64,000 nt of DNA from Spongiivirga sp046524175 (GTDB taxonomy: Bacteria; Bacteroidota; Bacteroidia; Flavobacteriales; Flavobacteriaceae). Positions 1 through 9,026 of the stretch are shown here, in pieces (positions within the stretch are counted from its first letter, which is position 1; each line of letters opens with the position of its first letter). Below the pieces are notes generated by a model that was not told the origin of the DNA, did not search any database, and saw only the letters and a program-made list of their open reading frames with translations. The stretch covers positions 434,001-498,000 of the forward strand of contig NZ_JBEFZF010000003.1 of assembly GCF_046524175.1 (NCBI RefSeq), written 5' to 3'. The translations under genes and the position numbers were made by a program.

Positions 1-669
1 ATAGGTGAACACGCTGCTGGCACAAAGGTTGATCTCTTTCTTTAAATCGTAACCACCACTTAGTCCACTACCATTACCTGATCGGTCGGGTGAGTTATAA
101 TAGTCTACCCATACCAACTTGTTGCCATTTACGCGTTCAATGCACTGCGCTGTGCTTGTTTTATGGGGATCAGCAGGTTGAATAGGATGAAAAAACTGAA
201 CACTATTTGCTACCTTTTTAGCTAATTGGATGGTTTTTTGACCGTAAAGAGCTCTTTCAATTAACGAAACAATAATCAATCCTTTTCCTTCTTTACTTCT
301 CTTAGAAATTAGAAAGGCCTTTATCGATTGCCCACTCACCAAACCTTCATACATTCCGGTAATTTGTTCGGTACCAACATTCAATGCTCCCTTTAAATTA
401 AGCTGAACAGCTTGATCATGAAAGCCACCTTTCAATTGCTGAATTAGTTGATTTTGTGATTCCGCTTCTGAGAAAAATAAAACCATTCTGCCCGCCTCGA
501 TATTTGACCCCATGATATACATATCATCAGCTTCTTTACCCATCCAGTTTTCAGGAATACTAAATTGCAAGCCATATTCAGGATAAGAAACGATTCCAGT
601 TTGCTGTGCGTTGAGCTTGTTCGACATGATGAAGAAAAGTATTAGCGAGGCGATTATTAGTGTTTTCAT
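1..669 (-). CDS. exported protein of unknown function (3' end outside window)
   Basis: The frame is open from the ATG at 669 to the window edge (223 codons), so the C-terminus is missing. The first 21 residues form a signal peptide (hydrophobic LIIASLILFFIM, then LNAQQ), so the product is exported. The mature part starts with a stretch of the type 'YPEYGLQFSIPENW', common in small secreted Bacteroidota proteins of unknown role. I recognise no catalytic domain. The start lies only 10 nt after the stop of the NHL lipoprotein gene, so the two are probably co-transcribed. Confidence 0.75.
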   Translation of the reverse strand, partial: MKTLIIASLILFFIMSNKLNAQQTGIVSYPEYGLQFSIPENWMGKEADDMYIMGSNIEAGRMVLFFSEAESQNQLIQQLKGGFHDQAVQLNLKGALNVGTEQITGMYEGLVSGQSIKAFLISKRSKEGKGLIIVSLIERALYGQKTIQLAKKVANSVQFFHPIQPADPHKTSTAQCIERVNGNKLVWVDYYNSPDRSGNGSGLSGGYDLKKEINLCASSVFTY

Positions 670-679
670 TTGTCAAGGA

Positions 680-1777
680 TTAAAAAACACAATCAAAAGC
701 CAAGGCTGCTTTACGTATGCGATGGTTATTCATATCAGCGATATACATGGTAGTACCATCTATAGCGATACCCCTTGGATAGTTGAATTTTGCTTCAGCG
801 CCTACGCCATTTTGATAACCTGAAGTGCTACCCGCAATGGTTTTTACGGTCCCATTCGTCGAAATGACGCGCAATTTCTGGTTATTCTCTTCGGATATAT
901 AAATATTACCTGCTGCGTCAACTGCGATTCCATTGGGTCGCTTAAATCGGGCTTTGTTTGAAGATCCATCTAAATATCCCTCAACACTTCCGGCTATGGT
1001 TGTGACATACCCATTCGGATCAATTTTTCGTATTCGATGACCGCGCCATTCAACCACCAATAAATTCCCATTATTATCTGCAGTAATACCTCTTGGAAAA
1101 TCAAATTTCGCATTGTAACCATCTTCATAACCTAAAGAAGAGCCTGCAAAGGTACTAACGACACCAGATAGCGTGACTTTTCGAATTCTTTGACTTCCCT
1201 CATCGGTAACATATAAACTACCATCGGGTGAATAAGTAATTCCGTACGGATAATAAAATTGCGCCTGGCTACCGTTTCCATCATTACTTCCTGGGGTTCC
1301 ATTACCAGCCAATGTTGTTACCATTCCGGTTTTGTCAATTTTTCTAATTGCATGATTCCCCCTGTCAACGACATAGATATTATCTTTTTCATCAATTGCG
1401 ATACTCGAAGGGTTTAAAAATTGAGCATTTCTACCAAACCCATCTTGAAAGCCACTTAAGCCGCCTGCAATGGTGCTAACCTTTCCATCTTGCGTTATTT
1501 TTCGAATACGATGATTTCCCCAATCGGCTACAACTACATCGCCTTTACTGTTTAACGCTACATCAGCTGGAATAGAGAACTTTGCAGTACGTACGTTTCC
1601 ATCTTCATAACCGTTACCTCCTCCGGTAACAGTTAAAACAGATGCATCGGTAGGTGTACATTGAGCGTTTGTTCTTAAGTTAGCCACTTGTAATGTTTCA
1701 CCTTCTGCTATATTTTCTTTTGAGCAAGCTATTACTAAGCACACCAATAGCAAGCTGTAAATTATTTTTAACCTCAT
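680..1777 (-). CDS. NHL-repeat beta-propeller lipoprotein
   Basis: 365 residues from the chosen ATG at 1777. The open frame extends to 1825, but only the internal Met gives a proper signal peptide with a lipobox ending CLVIAC followed by SKEN, so the protein is probably an acylated, surface or periplasmic lipoprotein. After residue ~50 about six NHL-type repeats follow, each with the pattern 'F..P.G+A.D..GN+Y+.+..NH.IRKI...G.V.T+AG'. Such repeats fold into a six-bladed propeller used for protein or ligand binding; no enzyme residues are evident. It lies 92 nt downstream of the kelch-like lipoprotein gene and 10 nt upstream of the next exported protein, a likely transcription group. Substrate unknown. 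Confidence 0.85.
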   Translation of the reverse strand: MRLKIIYSLLLVCLVIACSKENIAEGETLQVANLRTNAQCTPTDASVLTVTGGGNGYEDGNVRTAKFSIPADVALNSKGDVVVADWGNHRIRKITQDGKVSTIAGGLSGFQDGFGRNAQFLNPSSIAIDEKDNIYVVDRGNHAIRKIDKTGMVTTLAGNGTPGSNDGNGSQAQFYYPYGITYSPDGSLYVTDEGSQRIRKVTLSGVVSTFAGSSLGYEDGYNAKFDFPRGITADNNGNLLVVEWRGHRIRKIDPNGYVTTIAGSVEGYLDGSSNKARFKRPNGIAVDAAGNIYISEENNQKLRVISTNGTVKTIAGSTSGYQNGVGAEAKFNYPRGIAIDGTTMYIADMNNHRIRKAALAFDCVF

Positions 1778-1805
1778 CTTTAATATGTTTAAGTTAATTT
1801 TTTGG

Positions 1806-1846
1806 AAAACTCCCCATTTCTTCAATTTTCAAAACAGGGAGTTTTT
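1806..1846 (-). terminator. possible terminator/attenuator after the kelch-like lipoprotein gene
   Basis: A 9-bp inverted repeat (AAAACTCCC / GGGAGTTTT) with a 22-nt loop lies between the stop at 1870 and the NHL gene start at 1777. The U-run on the minus strand is short (TTTT then CC), so termination may be partial. Confidence 0.4.
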
Positions 1847-1869
1847 AGAATTATATAGGATAGGAGTGC

Positions 1870-3699
1870 TTATTCAATAGACCACACATCACCCAAAGTA
1901 GAATCACCTGCTGTGCCGCGATCACCAGCGATGACCCAAATTTTATCATTGAATACTACTGAACTATGTCCAAACCGTTTGGCAAACCCTAAATTTTCAT
2001 TGGCTTGAGTCCAATTTTCTCCATCACCGCTATACCATATATCGTTTAAAAAGCGGCTTGAATTATTACCATCTCGACCTCCAGTCATCCAAAGACGATC
2101 ATCATATACCACCACTGTAGGCAGCACACGCGCGGCCAACGGAGCATTATCGGTAACAACTTCCCAGTTAATACCATTGGAAGATTTAAATACACTATTG
2201 GAAAAACCAGCGATATACCAAATACTATCTTTAAAAACAGTTGCCCTAAAACCACGACAGCAAAAGCCGGCATCAGCAGTAAGTTGAGTCCACTCACCCC
2301 CATCTGTACTCGACCAAACTTCATTTCTATCACTCGTTTCTTCGCCCACACCTCCTATTAGCACAAGACTATTGTTAAAGCTTACCACCTGTAAGTTATA
2401 TCTTGGTGAAAAGGCAGCTGAAAGTGCTACCGGTGTCCAATTAATCCCATCTTCAGTAACCCAAACGTCATTCTTATATCCGGCAGGTTGCGCAAAGCTA
2501 TCACGTCCGCCAATAAGCCACATCTTACCATCATGTACGACCAGAGCATGTTCTCCTCTTCGTCCAAAAGGCGCAGTATCAGTAACCAAATCCCAGTTTT
2601 CACCATCGCTGCTTGACCATACATCTTCGTAAAAAGTACCACAACAATTAATACCACCTACAACCCACATTTTATTATTAAAGACGACTGATCCGTGGCC
2701 ATATCGCCTAGAAAATGCAGCGCTAGTGGTTACTTCAGTTGCTACCACCGCACCTTGCGTTACGAATGAGCGCACTTCACTTTCGGCCTCACCACCTTTT
2801 AAATCGGTTGCAATCACCTTCCAATAGTAGCGGGTTTCATTTTCAAGATCACTAATTGAAAAATTAGTGACTTGGGTTTGGTTCATCACCTTAGTACTTG
2901 GATTGGCACTTTGATCGAGATATACATCATATAAAACACTATCTCCGTCAGGGTCGACTGCTGCATCCCAACTTAATTCTACATTTAATGGTATATCGCG
3001 TGCATCATTAACCGGACTTAACAGATTAAATACCCCAGGCGCTTGATTGGTGGTGAATGATTGGATATCACTATCAGTCATTGCTCCTTTATCGTCTTTC
3101 ACTCTTACTTTCCAGTAATAGGTAGTATTTAATTCAAGTTCGTTTACCAAAATATAAGCAAGCTCAGTAATGTCAGTAGTGATTGAAGTATCGGCGTCAT
3201 TAGTGTCTAAAAATACTTCGTATGTTACCGGATCTCCATCGGGATCAGCTGCAGCTTGCCAAGTTAGTTCAGGTAGTAAAACTACACCCGATGCTTCATT
3301 AGCCGGGCTGCTCAATATGGCCTTTTCAGGTGCTTCATTCGGCTCCATCCCGGTAGTAAAACTAAAATCAGATGTTGATGTGAGCCCGTCGGGATCAGAT
3401 GCCGTAACGGTACCTGAATAAGAAGTATCAAAATTTAGATTTTCTGCCTCAACACTGTTTCTATTAGCAGCACCATTTAAAATAGTATTGCCGTCGAGTA
3501 CCACAGAATAATTTACCGCGTCACCATCCGGATCAGTAGCTTGCGTCCACATAATGGTTGCATTATTACCTTCAACCGATGTGGTAACGGTAAAATTACC
3601 CGGTGGGCGGTTTTCAGGTTCTGGGGGCGGATTGTTGTTATCTTTACTACACGCACTGATAATGAGTATAAAGAAGAACATTTTGCCAATTGTTTTCAT
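1870..3699 (-). CDS. FN3-repeat and kelch-like propeller lipoprotein
   Basis: 609 residues. The signal peptide ends in a lipobox (IIISAC, then SKDNNNPPPEPE), so it is probably lipid-anchored. Residues ~30-310 hold three fibronectin-III-like modules marked by 'A.DPDGD.V.Y.V+LD' and 'T.YYWKV.A.D..G'. Residues ~330-609 hold six or so kelch-like blades with 'RYGHSSVVF+++MWV+GG......DVW.S.DG.NW'. This build (FN3 linker plus propeller) is typical of cell-surface proteins in Bacteroidota; a binding role is inferred and no enzyme motif is seen. The upstream region carries the same inverted repeat as the neighbouring kinase gene (see 3781-3797), so the two-component system may control it. Confidence 0.85.
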   Translation of the reverse strand: MKTIGKMFFFILIISACSKDNNNPPPEPENRPPGNFTVTTSVEGNNATIMWTQATDPDGDAVNYSVVLDGNTILNGAANRNSVEAENLNFDTSYSGTVTASDPDGLTSTSDFSFTTGMEPNEAPEKAILSSPANEASGVVLLPELTWQAAADPDGDPVTYEVFLDTNDADTSITTDITELAYILVNELELNTTYYWKVRVKDDKGAMTDSDIQSFTTNQAPGVFNLLSPVNDARDIPLNVELSWDAAVDPDGDSVLYDVYLDQSANPSTKVMNQTQVTNFSISDLENETRYYWKVIATDLKGGEAESEVRSFVTQGAVVATEVTTSAAFSRRYGHGSVVFNNKMWVVGGINCCGTFYEDVWSSSDGENWDLVTDTAPFGRRGEHALVVHDGKMWLIGGRDSFAQPAGYKNDVWVTEDGINWTPVALSAAFSPRYNLQVVSFNNSLVLIGGVGEETSDRNEVWSSTDGGEWTQLTADAGFCCRGFRATVFKDSIWYIAGFSNSVFKSSNGINWEVVTDNAPLAARVLPTVVVYDDRLWMTGGRDGNNSSRFLNDIWYSGDGENWTQANENLGFAKRFGHSSVVFNDKIWVIAGDRGTAGDSTLGDVWSIE

Positions 3700-4007
3700 T
3701 TTAAGTTTCTTTAGATTAACAATGGCAAGGTGCTAACTATCAACAAGCTGTGCATGAGGTAAAACCACTGAAGTACTAATTAGGGGTTTTCCCTAGGTTT
3801 TTAGTTGGCAGACTCAAATTTTTAATTTTAATAGCCTCCCTTTTAAAGGAAATTAGATTGATCTCTTTGGTTGAGAATAAACAGGAATTTCATTAAGCAT
3901 AAGTCTCGATATGGTCCTATAGCCATCAGGACCAAGCGACTTTCCATTGAAAAAGTAATATTTGATTAGCAAGTCACCGGGAGCGGAGTTGCGAGGTGAA
4001 CTCTTAA
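3700..4007. other. intergenic region with one operator-like site
   Basis: 308 nt between the kelch-like lipoprotein gene and the response regulator. It contains the inverted repeat at 3781-3797. The minus strand is open for about 50 codons after the regulator's stop, in another frame and without a start codon; I did not call it. Nothing else was recognised. Confidence 0.5.
3781..3797. promoter_or_regulatory. inverted repeat TAGGG-N5-CCCTA(GG), putative response-regulator operator (copy 1)
   Basis: TAGGG-GTTTT-CCCTA followed by GGTTTT. It lies about 82-98 nt upstream of the ATG of the kelch-like lipoprotein gene at 3699. The same arms, spacer length and GGTTTT flank recur at 6662-6678 at about the same distance from the kinase start. 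Dyad symmetry and duplicated placement suggest a dimeric regulator; assignment to the adjacent NarL-type regulator is inference. Confidence 0.5.
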
Positions 4008-4640
4008 CTAAATCAAACCCTTTTCCATCGCTGATTTAATTAATCCTGCAGTGTTTCGCGCACCCATTTTTTGGATAAGATTGTTACGATGCGCTTCAAC
4101 AGTTTTTGGACTTACACATAACTTCTCGGCAATTTCCTGACTGGTATGTTCATTTGCGATAAGGTTGAGCACCTCTTTTTCACGGCGGGTAAGTTTGGGT
4201 ACAAATCTTGTTTGTGTTGGACTACCAATACTTTCAGCCAATAATATTTGTTGTACCGCCCGCGGCAAATAAGTGTTACCCGCATAGACCTCTTTTAAAG
4301 CAAGTATCAGCTCATCTTTTTCGGTGTTTTTTAGCAGATAACCTTTAGCTCCATTACGTAACATATTTTTAATGAATCCTGGTTCGCTGTAGTTTGAAAG
4401 CGCTATTATGACAATATCAGGATATTTTAAACCAATTTCCTTGCATAATTCAATTCCATTACCGTCTGGAAGATTAATATCCAGCAATAGGATAGTGGGT
4501 TCATTTTTGTTGACATCATCAAAAAAATGAACCGCTTTATCATATGCACCAATTACCTGAATGTTGGATTCGTTTTGCAACATGGTTTGAATCCCTTGAA
4601 GCACCATCGTATGATCATCTACAATAGAAACCTTAATCAT
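4008..4640 (-). CDS. two-component response regulator, NarL/LuxR (FixJ) type
   Basis: 210 residues. The N-terminal receiver domain (1-~120) has the acidic pair DD at 9-10 (VDDHTMV), the phospho-acceptor Asp in LLLDINLPDGNG, the Ser of ALSNYS and the Lys of YLLKNTEK. The C-terminal LuxR-type helix-turn-helix (~145-205) reads LTRREKEVLNLIANEHTSQE then IAEKLCVSPKTVEAHR. It is thus a phosphorylation-controlled transcription factor. Its first 8 nt overlap the end of the kinase gene, so the two are translationally coupled and form a cognate pair. The TAGGG-N5-CCCTA repeats on either side of this pair are candidate target sites. Confidence 0.95.
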   Translation of the reverse strand: MIKVSIVDDHTMVLQGIQTMLQNESNIQVIGAYDKAVHFFDDVNKNEPTILLLDINLPDGNGIELCKEIGLKYPDIVIIALSNYSEPGFIKNMLRNGAKGYLLKNTEKDELILALKEVYAGNTYLPRAVQQILLAESIGSPTQTRFVPKLTRREKEVLNLIANEHTSQEIAEKLCVSPKTVEAHRNNLIQKMGARNTAGLIKSAMEKGLI

Positions 4641-6585
4641 TTGTGGCTAGTTTATCGAGTTCAACAACAAGTCCGAAGGTTGTTCCATTTTTACCAGATG
4701 AAATATCTAAATCAGCTTTCAGGAAGTCGGCTCGAGAGCGAATGTTTTTAAGCCCCATACCTTCCGCCTTTTCATCGATATTAAATCCTTTGCCATTGTC
4801 TTCAACAGTTAAGTGCAAATGATCGTCTCGGTGATTTAATTGCACTAAGGCCTCTGATGCTTCCGCATGTTTCACGATATTGTTCAACATTTCTTGAATC
4901 ATTCGATACACGGCGGTTTCATGTTCTTTATTAAGCTGGAATTGATCGCCATAATACTGAAAATCGACTGACACTTTACTGGAGGTATTGACTTTGGTAC
5001 AATATTGTTTAATGGCTTCTATTAGGTCGAAATTATGCAATGATGGTGGCGCCAAATTATGGGATATACGTCGAACTTGCTCCACTGCATTATCAAGCAT
5101 CGTAATCGCCTCTTTATACTCTTGCTTTTCTTCGTTTGAAAAAGCAGATTTGTCGACATTGCTAATCTTGTATTTAATAACCGATAAGTCACCATTAATA
5201 CCATCATGTAGGTCTTGTGCGAGGCGAACTCGTTCTTTTTCTTCTCCGGTAATCAAGGCCTCTAACTTGACCACCTCCTGCTCATTCTTTAGTGCGAGAA
5301 TACGATTATCTTTCAGTTTTTGGCGTTGACGGGAATAAAGCCAAATGCCGATTCCTCCAAGCAATAAAAATCCACCTCCTAACAATGATAGTTTAATTTG
5401 ATTATTTCGTTTTAAGAGGGTGTTTTCTTGTTCCTGAAGTTGGGCGGATTGTTCGGCGAGTTCTTTGTTCTTTTTTTCGGTTTCATATTTCTCCTCCATT
5501 TCTAAAGCTAACGCTCTTCGTTCATCGGTTAACAGCGAATCCTTAACTTCAACATATTCGTCTAAGATATAATACGATTTTTCAAAATTCCCGAGTGCAG
5601 CTTCAGTTTCTGCATAATTTAAATACCCATGAACAAGCAAAGCAGGTACTGGTTCGTCTTCATAGTATGCCTCAAGTTCTTGATAGTATTTTGAAGCGGA
5701 TGCATAATTACCCATTTCAAACTCATTTCTAGCTAATGAAACCGTACTAACGACCACATCAAACTCTTTATTCAGTTGTACAGCATATTCTCTTGCCAGC
5801 TTTAAGTGTTTATTTGCTTTACTATATTCCTCAAGATTGGTAAAATTATTTCCCATTTGATTATTCATCCAATAACAAATTTCTGGGGAATTAGTTTTAG
5901 AACATAGGGACATTCCCTCCTTTAAGTACATTGCAATGCTATCGTATTTATCCTCATCGATTAACATATTGGTCAATCCATAAATTGAATATGCTTGAAC
6001 TCTATAATTTTTCCCTTCTTTACTAGCACTGTAAGCTTTTTTATAATATTCACGACATTTTTCATAGAGTTGTAGATACTCATATTCTGTTGCCAGATTA
6101 GCATAAATCAAGCTTACTTCTGCTTGATTATTCTTTACCAAGTCAACTGCTTTTAATTTATAGTCAATTCGTCTTTTGACATCATACGATTCTTTAAATG
6201 TCATTGCAATATTGGAATATGTTTTGGCCCGTAAAATGCTATCTTCTTCTTTATCAAGAAGTTTTAAGGTCTTTTCATAGAAAATTCTAGCCGAATCAAC
6301 TTCATCTTTATAATACTTAATAAGCCCGATGTTATTGTATGCAGTTGCCAATTTGTAATTATGAGATTGAAGAGACTGTTCAAGCGTCTTTTGAGCGTAA
6401 AATGCCATACTATCGATACTTGTAGATTTATAAAAATCGACAAGCTCCAGCAACACATCAACTTTTGTGCTATCATTCGTCTGGCTGTCTTGTAATATTA
6501 ATTTCAAACTATCGACCTGGATAACTTGAGGGAACGCAAAATTCCAACAACACATTAAATACAACAAAAAAAGTATTCTTCTCAT
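4633..6585 (-). CDS. TPR-containing sensor histidine kinase (HisKA_3/HATPase_c)
   Basis: 650 residues from the ATG at 6585, chosen because it begins a signal peptide (RRILFLLYLMCCWNFAFPQ); the open frame runs 14 codons further. Order: signal peptide; periplasmic TPR-like helical repeats (~40-370); coiled coil; one membrane segment (LSLLGGGFLLLGGIGIWLY, ~405-425); HisKA_3 dimerisation/phospho-acceptor motif (RVRLAQDLHDGINGDLS, His in LHDG); HATPase_c with N box (EMLNNIVKHAEAS), DNGKGF and GMGLKNIRSRA. It senses an extracytoplasmic signal through the TPR part and phosphorylates the regulator encoded next (8-nt overlap). The signal is unknown. The upstream inverted repeat at 6662-6678 suggests autoregulation. 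Confidence 0.95.
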   Translation of the reverse strand: MRRILFLLYLMCCWNFAFPQVIQVDSLKLILQDSQTNDSTKVDVLLELVDFYKSTSIDSMAFYAQKTLEQSLQSHNYKLATAYNNIGLIKYYKDEVDSARIFYEKTLKLLDKEEDSILRAKTYSNIAMTFKESYDVKRRIDYKLKAVDLVKNNQAEVSLIYANLATEYEYLQLYEKCREYYKKAYSASKEGKNYRVQAYSIYGLTNMLIDEDKYDSIAMYLKEGMSLCSKTNSPEICYWMNNQMGNNFTNLEEYSKANKHLKLAREYAVQLNKEFDVVVSTVSLARNEFEMGNYASASKYYQELEAYYEDEPVPALLVHGYLNYAETEAALGNFEKSYYILDEYVEVKDSLLTDERRALALEMEEKYETEKKNKELAEQSAQLQEQENTLLKRNNQIKLSLLGGGFLLLGGIGIWLYSRQRQKLKDNRILALKNEQEVVKLEALITGEEKERVRLAQDLHDGINGDLSVIKYKISNVDKSAFSNEEKQEYKEAITMLDNAVEQVRRISHNLAPPSLHNFDLIEAIKQYCTKVNTSSKVSVDFQYYGDQFQLNKEHETAVYRMIQEMLNNIVKHAEASEALVQLNHRDDHLHLTVEDNGKGFNIDEKAEGMGLKNIRSRADFLKADLDISSGKNGTTFGLVVELDKLATND

Positions 6586-6661
6586 TGATTTTATTTTGGT
6601 TAGCACAAATCTACCTTCAAAATACAACTAAATTTTAATTGGTTTTACCCATCTGATGATC

Positions 6662-6678
6662 TAGGGGAAAACCCTAGG
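6662..6678. promoter_or_regulatory. inverted repeat TAGGG-N5-CCCTA(GG), putative response-regulator operator (copy 2)
   Basis: TAGGG-GAAAA-CCCTA followed by GGTTTT, with an extra outer C/G pair. It lies about 77-93 nt upstream of the kinase ATG at 6585. Twin of the site at 3781-3797. Confidence 0.5.
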
Positions 6679-6800
6679 TTTTGTTTTGGTTGTAGCCCGT
6701 TATTTTACACTGACAAAAAAGCAGATTTTTTCCACAAAATTTTGTTGATAACTTACCCCCTGAAACACCTATAAATACTAGCAAGTGAAGCCTATTTTGC

Positions 6801-6808
6801 TATATTTG
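6801..6808 (+). promoter_or_regulatory. possible -7 element (TATATTTG) of gyrB
   Basis: Matches the Bacteroidota -7 consensus TAnnTTTG, 93 nt before the gyrB ATG. No clear -33 TTG at the expected spacing, so this is weak. Confidence 0.3.
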
Positions 6809-6901
6809 CTTGTTAGCGAAAAATTGGGTCTTTCACAATCCACTTTTGCATGGTTTTTGCACAACAAAAACCGTATACAACACAAACCCAAACGCAGTTT
6901 T

Positions 6902-8851
6902 ATGAGCGAAGAAAATAAAGAAGAGAAAAAGCATAATTATTCAGCTGATAGTATTCAGGCACTGGAAGGAATGGAGCATGTGCGCATGCGCCCATCCATG
7001 TATATTGGTGATGTAGGAGTTCGAGGTCTACACCATTTGGTTTATGAGGTAGTCGACAACTCGATCGATGAGGCGATGGCCGGTTACTGCGATCAAATTG
7101 ATGTGTGGATTAATGAAGATAATTCAATCACCGTTCGTGATAACGGACGTGGTATTCCTGTTGGGATTCATAAAAAAGAAGGCGTTTCTGCTCTTGAAGT
7201 AGTAATGACCAAAATTGGTGCTGGTGGTAAGTTTGATAAAGACTCATATAAAGTATCAGGCGGACTTCATGGTGTAGGTGTTTCTTGTGTAAATGCACTT
7301 TCTAATCACCTGAAAGCAACAGTTTACAAAGACGGTAAAATCTGGGAACAAGAATATGAGCGTGGTAAAACCTTATATCCGGTAAAAGCAGTTGGCGATA
7401 CTGATGATAATGGTACTGTGGTAACTTTTACCCCTGATGATTCTATATTCACTCAAACTACTGAGTATAACTACGATACCTTAGCTGCTCGTTTGCGAGA
7501 GCTTTCTTTCTTAAATAAAGGCATTAAAATATCAATCACCGATAAACGTAATAAGGACGAAAAAGGTGAATTTATTCGAGAAGACTTTCATAGTGATGAA
7601 GGCCTTCCAGAATTTGTAAAGTATTTAGATAGCACGCGCGATCAGTTGATTGCTACTGTTATCTCTATGGAAGGAGAAAAAAATGGGATTCCCGTAGAAG
7701 TGGCAATGATCTATAACACTTCGTACACTGAGAATCTACATTCTTATGTCAACAACATTAATACACATGAAGGAGGTACACACCTTTCAGGTTTCCGTCG
7801 CGGACTGACACATACGCTAAAAAAATACGCCGATAGTTCAGGCATGCTTGACAAGCTAAAGTTTGATGTAGCCGGAGATGATTTCCGAGAGGGATTAACA
7901 GCAATTGTATCCGTAAAAGTCGCTGAACCTCAATTTGAAGGACAAACGAAGACGAAGTTAGGTAACCGCGAGGTGAGTTCAGCAGTGAGTCAGGCAGTGT
8001 CAGAAATGCTTACTGATTATTTAGAAGAACACCCTGATGATGCTAAAACGATTGTGCAAAAGGTAATTCTCGCTGCACAAGCACGTCATGCGGCTACCAA
8101 AGCTCGTGAAATGGTGCAACGTAAAACAGTCATGAGTATTGGCGGACTACCAGGAAAGTTAAGTGACTGCTCAGAAACTGATCCTGCACAATGTGAAATA
8201 TTCCTTGTTGAGGGTGACTCAGCAGGTGGTACTGCAAAAATGGGACGTAACCGTATGTTTCAAGCAATTTTACCGTTACGCGGTAAAATCTTGAATGTTG
8301 AAAAAGCGATGCAGCATAAAGTTTTTGAAAATGAAGAAATCAAAAACATGTTTACCGCATTGGGGGTCACCATCGGTACTGAAGAAGATAGCAAAGCATT
8401 AAACCTTTCCAAACTTCGATATCACAAAGTAGTAATCATGTGTGATGCCGATGTCGATGGTAGCCATATTGAAACATTAATTTTAACGTTCTTCTTCCGC
8501 TATATGAGAGAGTTAATTGAAAATGGCCATATCTATATTGCTACCCCTCCACTTTACCTGGTGAAAAAAGGTAATAAAAAGGAATATGCTTGGAATGACG
8601 ATCAACGCGATATGATCAATCAAAATATGGGAGGCACCGCAACCATACAGCGTTACAAAGGTCTTGGTGAAATGAATGCTGAACAACTTTGGGAAACAAC
8701 AATGAATCCGGAGTTTAGAACATTAAGACAAGTAACGATTGATAATGGTAGTGAAGCGGATCGTATTTTCTCAATGCTAATGGGTGATGAAGTTCCACCA
8801 CGTCGAGAATTCATTGAAAAGAATGCTGTTTACGCAAATATTGATGCATAA
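6902..8851 (+). CDS. gyrB: DNA gyrase subunit B
   Basis: 649 residues from the ATG at 6902. The open frame extends 39 codons upstream, but that part is unlike any GyrB, while MSEENKEEKKHNYSADSIQA is a normal Bacteroidota N-terminus. GHKL ATPase motifs: EVVDNSIDEAMAG (N box), DNGRGIPV, and the glycine loop GGLHGVGVSCVNALS. The TOPRIM domain has EGDSAGG and DADVDGSHI (Mg-binding acidic residues). The C-terminal YKGLGEMNAEQLWETTM motif contacts GyrA. Length fits the family (about 640-650 in this phylum). It supplies the ATPase half of the supercoiling enzyme; gyrA is not in the window. A hairpin terminator follows. Confidence 0.98.
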   Translation: MSEENKEEKKHNYSADSIQALEGMEHVRMRPSMYIGDVGVRGLHHLVYEVVDNSIDEAMAGYCDQIDVWINEDNSITVRDNGRGIPVGIHKKEGVSALEVVMTKIGAGGKFDKDSYKVSGGLHGVGVSCVNALSNHLKATVYKDGKIWEQEYERGKTLYPVKAVGDTDDNGTVVTFTPDDSIFTQTTEYNYDTLAARLRELSFLNKGIKISITDKRNKDEKGEFIREDFHSDEGLPEFVKYLDSTRDQLIATVISMEGEKNGIPVEVAMIYNTSYTENLHSYVNNINTHEGGTHLSGFRRGLTHTLKKYADSSGMLDKLKFDVAGDDFREGLTAIVSVKVAEPQFEGQTKTKLGNREVSSAVSQAVSEMLTDYLEEHPDDAKTIVQKVILAAQARHAATKAREMVQRKTVMSIGGLPGKLSDCSETDPAQCEIFLVEGDSAGGTAKMGRNRMFQAILPLRGKILNVEKAMQHKVFENEEIKNMFTALGVTIGTEEDSKALNLSKLRYHKVVIMCDADVDGSHIETLILTFFFRYMRELIENGHIYIATPPLYLVKKGNKKEYAWNDDQRDMINQNMGGTATIQRYKGLGEMNAEQLWETTMNPEFRTLRQVTIDNGSEADRIFSMLMGDEVPPRREFIEKNAVYANIDA

Positions 8852-8873
8852 TTAGTAACAGTCAAAATAAATG

Positions 8874-8903
8874 AAGTCCACCCCATAAAGGTGGACTTTT
8901 TTT
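8874..8903 (+). terminator. rho-independent terminator of gyrB
   Basis: 9-bp stem AAGTCCACC/GGTGGACTT with a 7-nt loop (CCATAAA), followed by a T-run, 22 nt after the gyrB stop. Confidence 0.85.
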
Positions 8904-8983
8904 AGTGTGTAATTTTAATTTATTGCTAAATAAATTTCACGAATACTATGAGTATTGTTAGGAAGAAATTACTTAGGTTTTCT

Positions 8984-8991
8984 TAGCTTTG
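8984..8991 (+). promoter_or_regulatory. possible -7 element (TAGCTTTG) of mdh
   Basis: Exact match to TAnnTTTG, 35 nt before the mdh ATG. No TTG is visible 19-21 nt upstream, so the -33 half is unsupported. Confidence 0.4.
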
Positions 8992-9026
8992 CGATTCAAT
9001 TCAAATAATAAATTAAACTAAGATAT

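Noticed and set aside
3869..4020. Minus-strand open frame of about 50 codons right after the response regulator stop
   Set aside because: It has no start codon of its own and partly reads the regulator gene in a shifted frame; no family resemblance.
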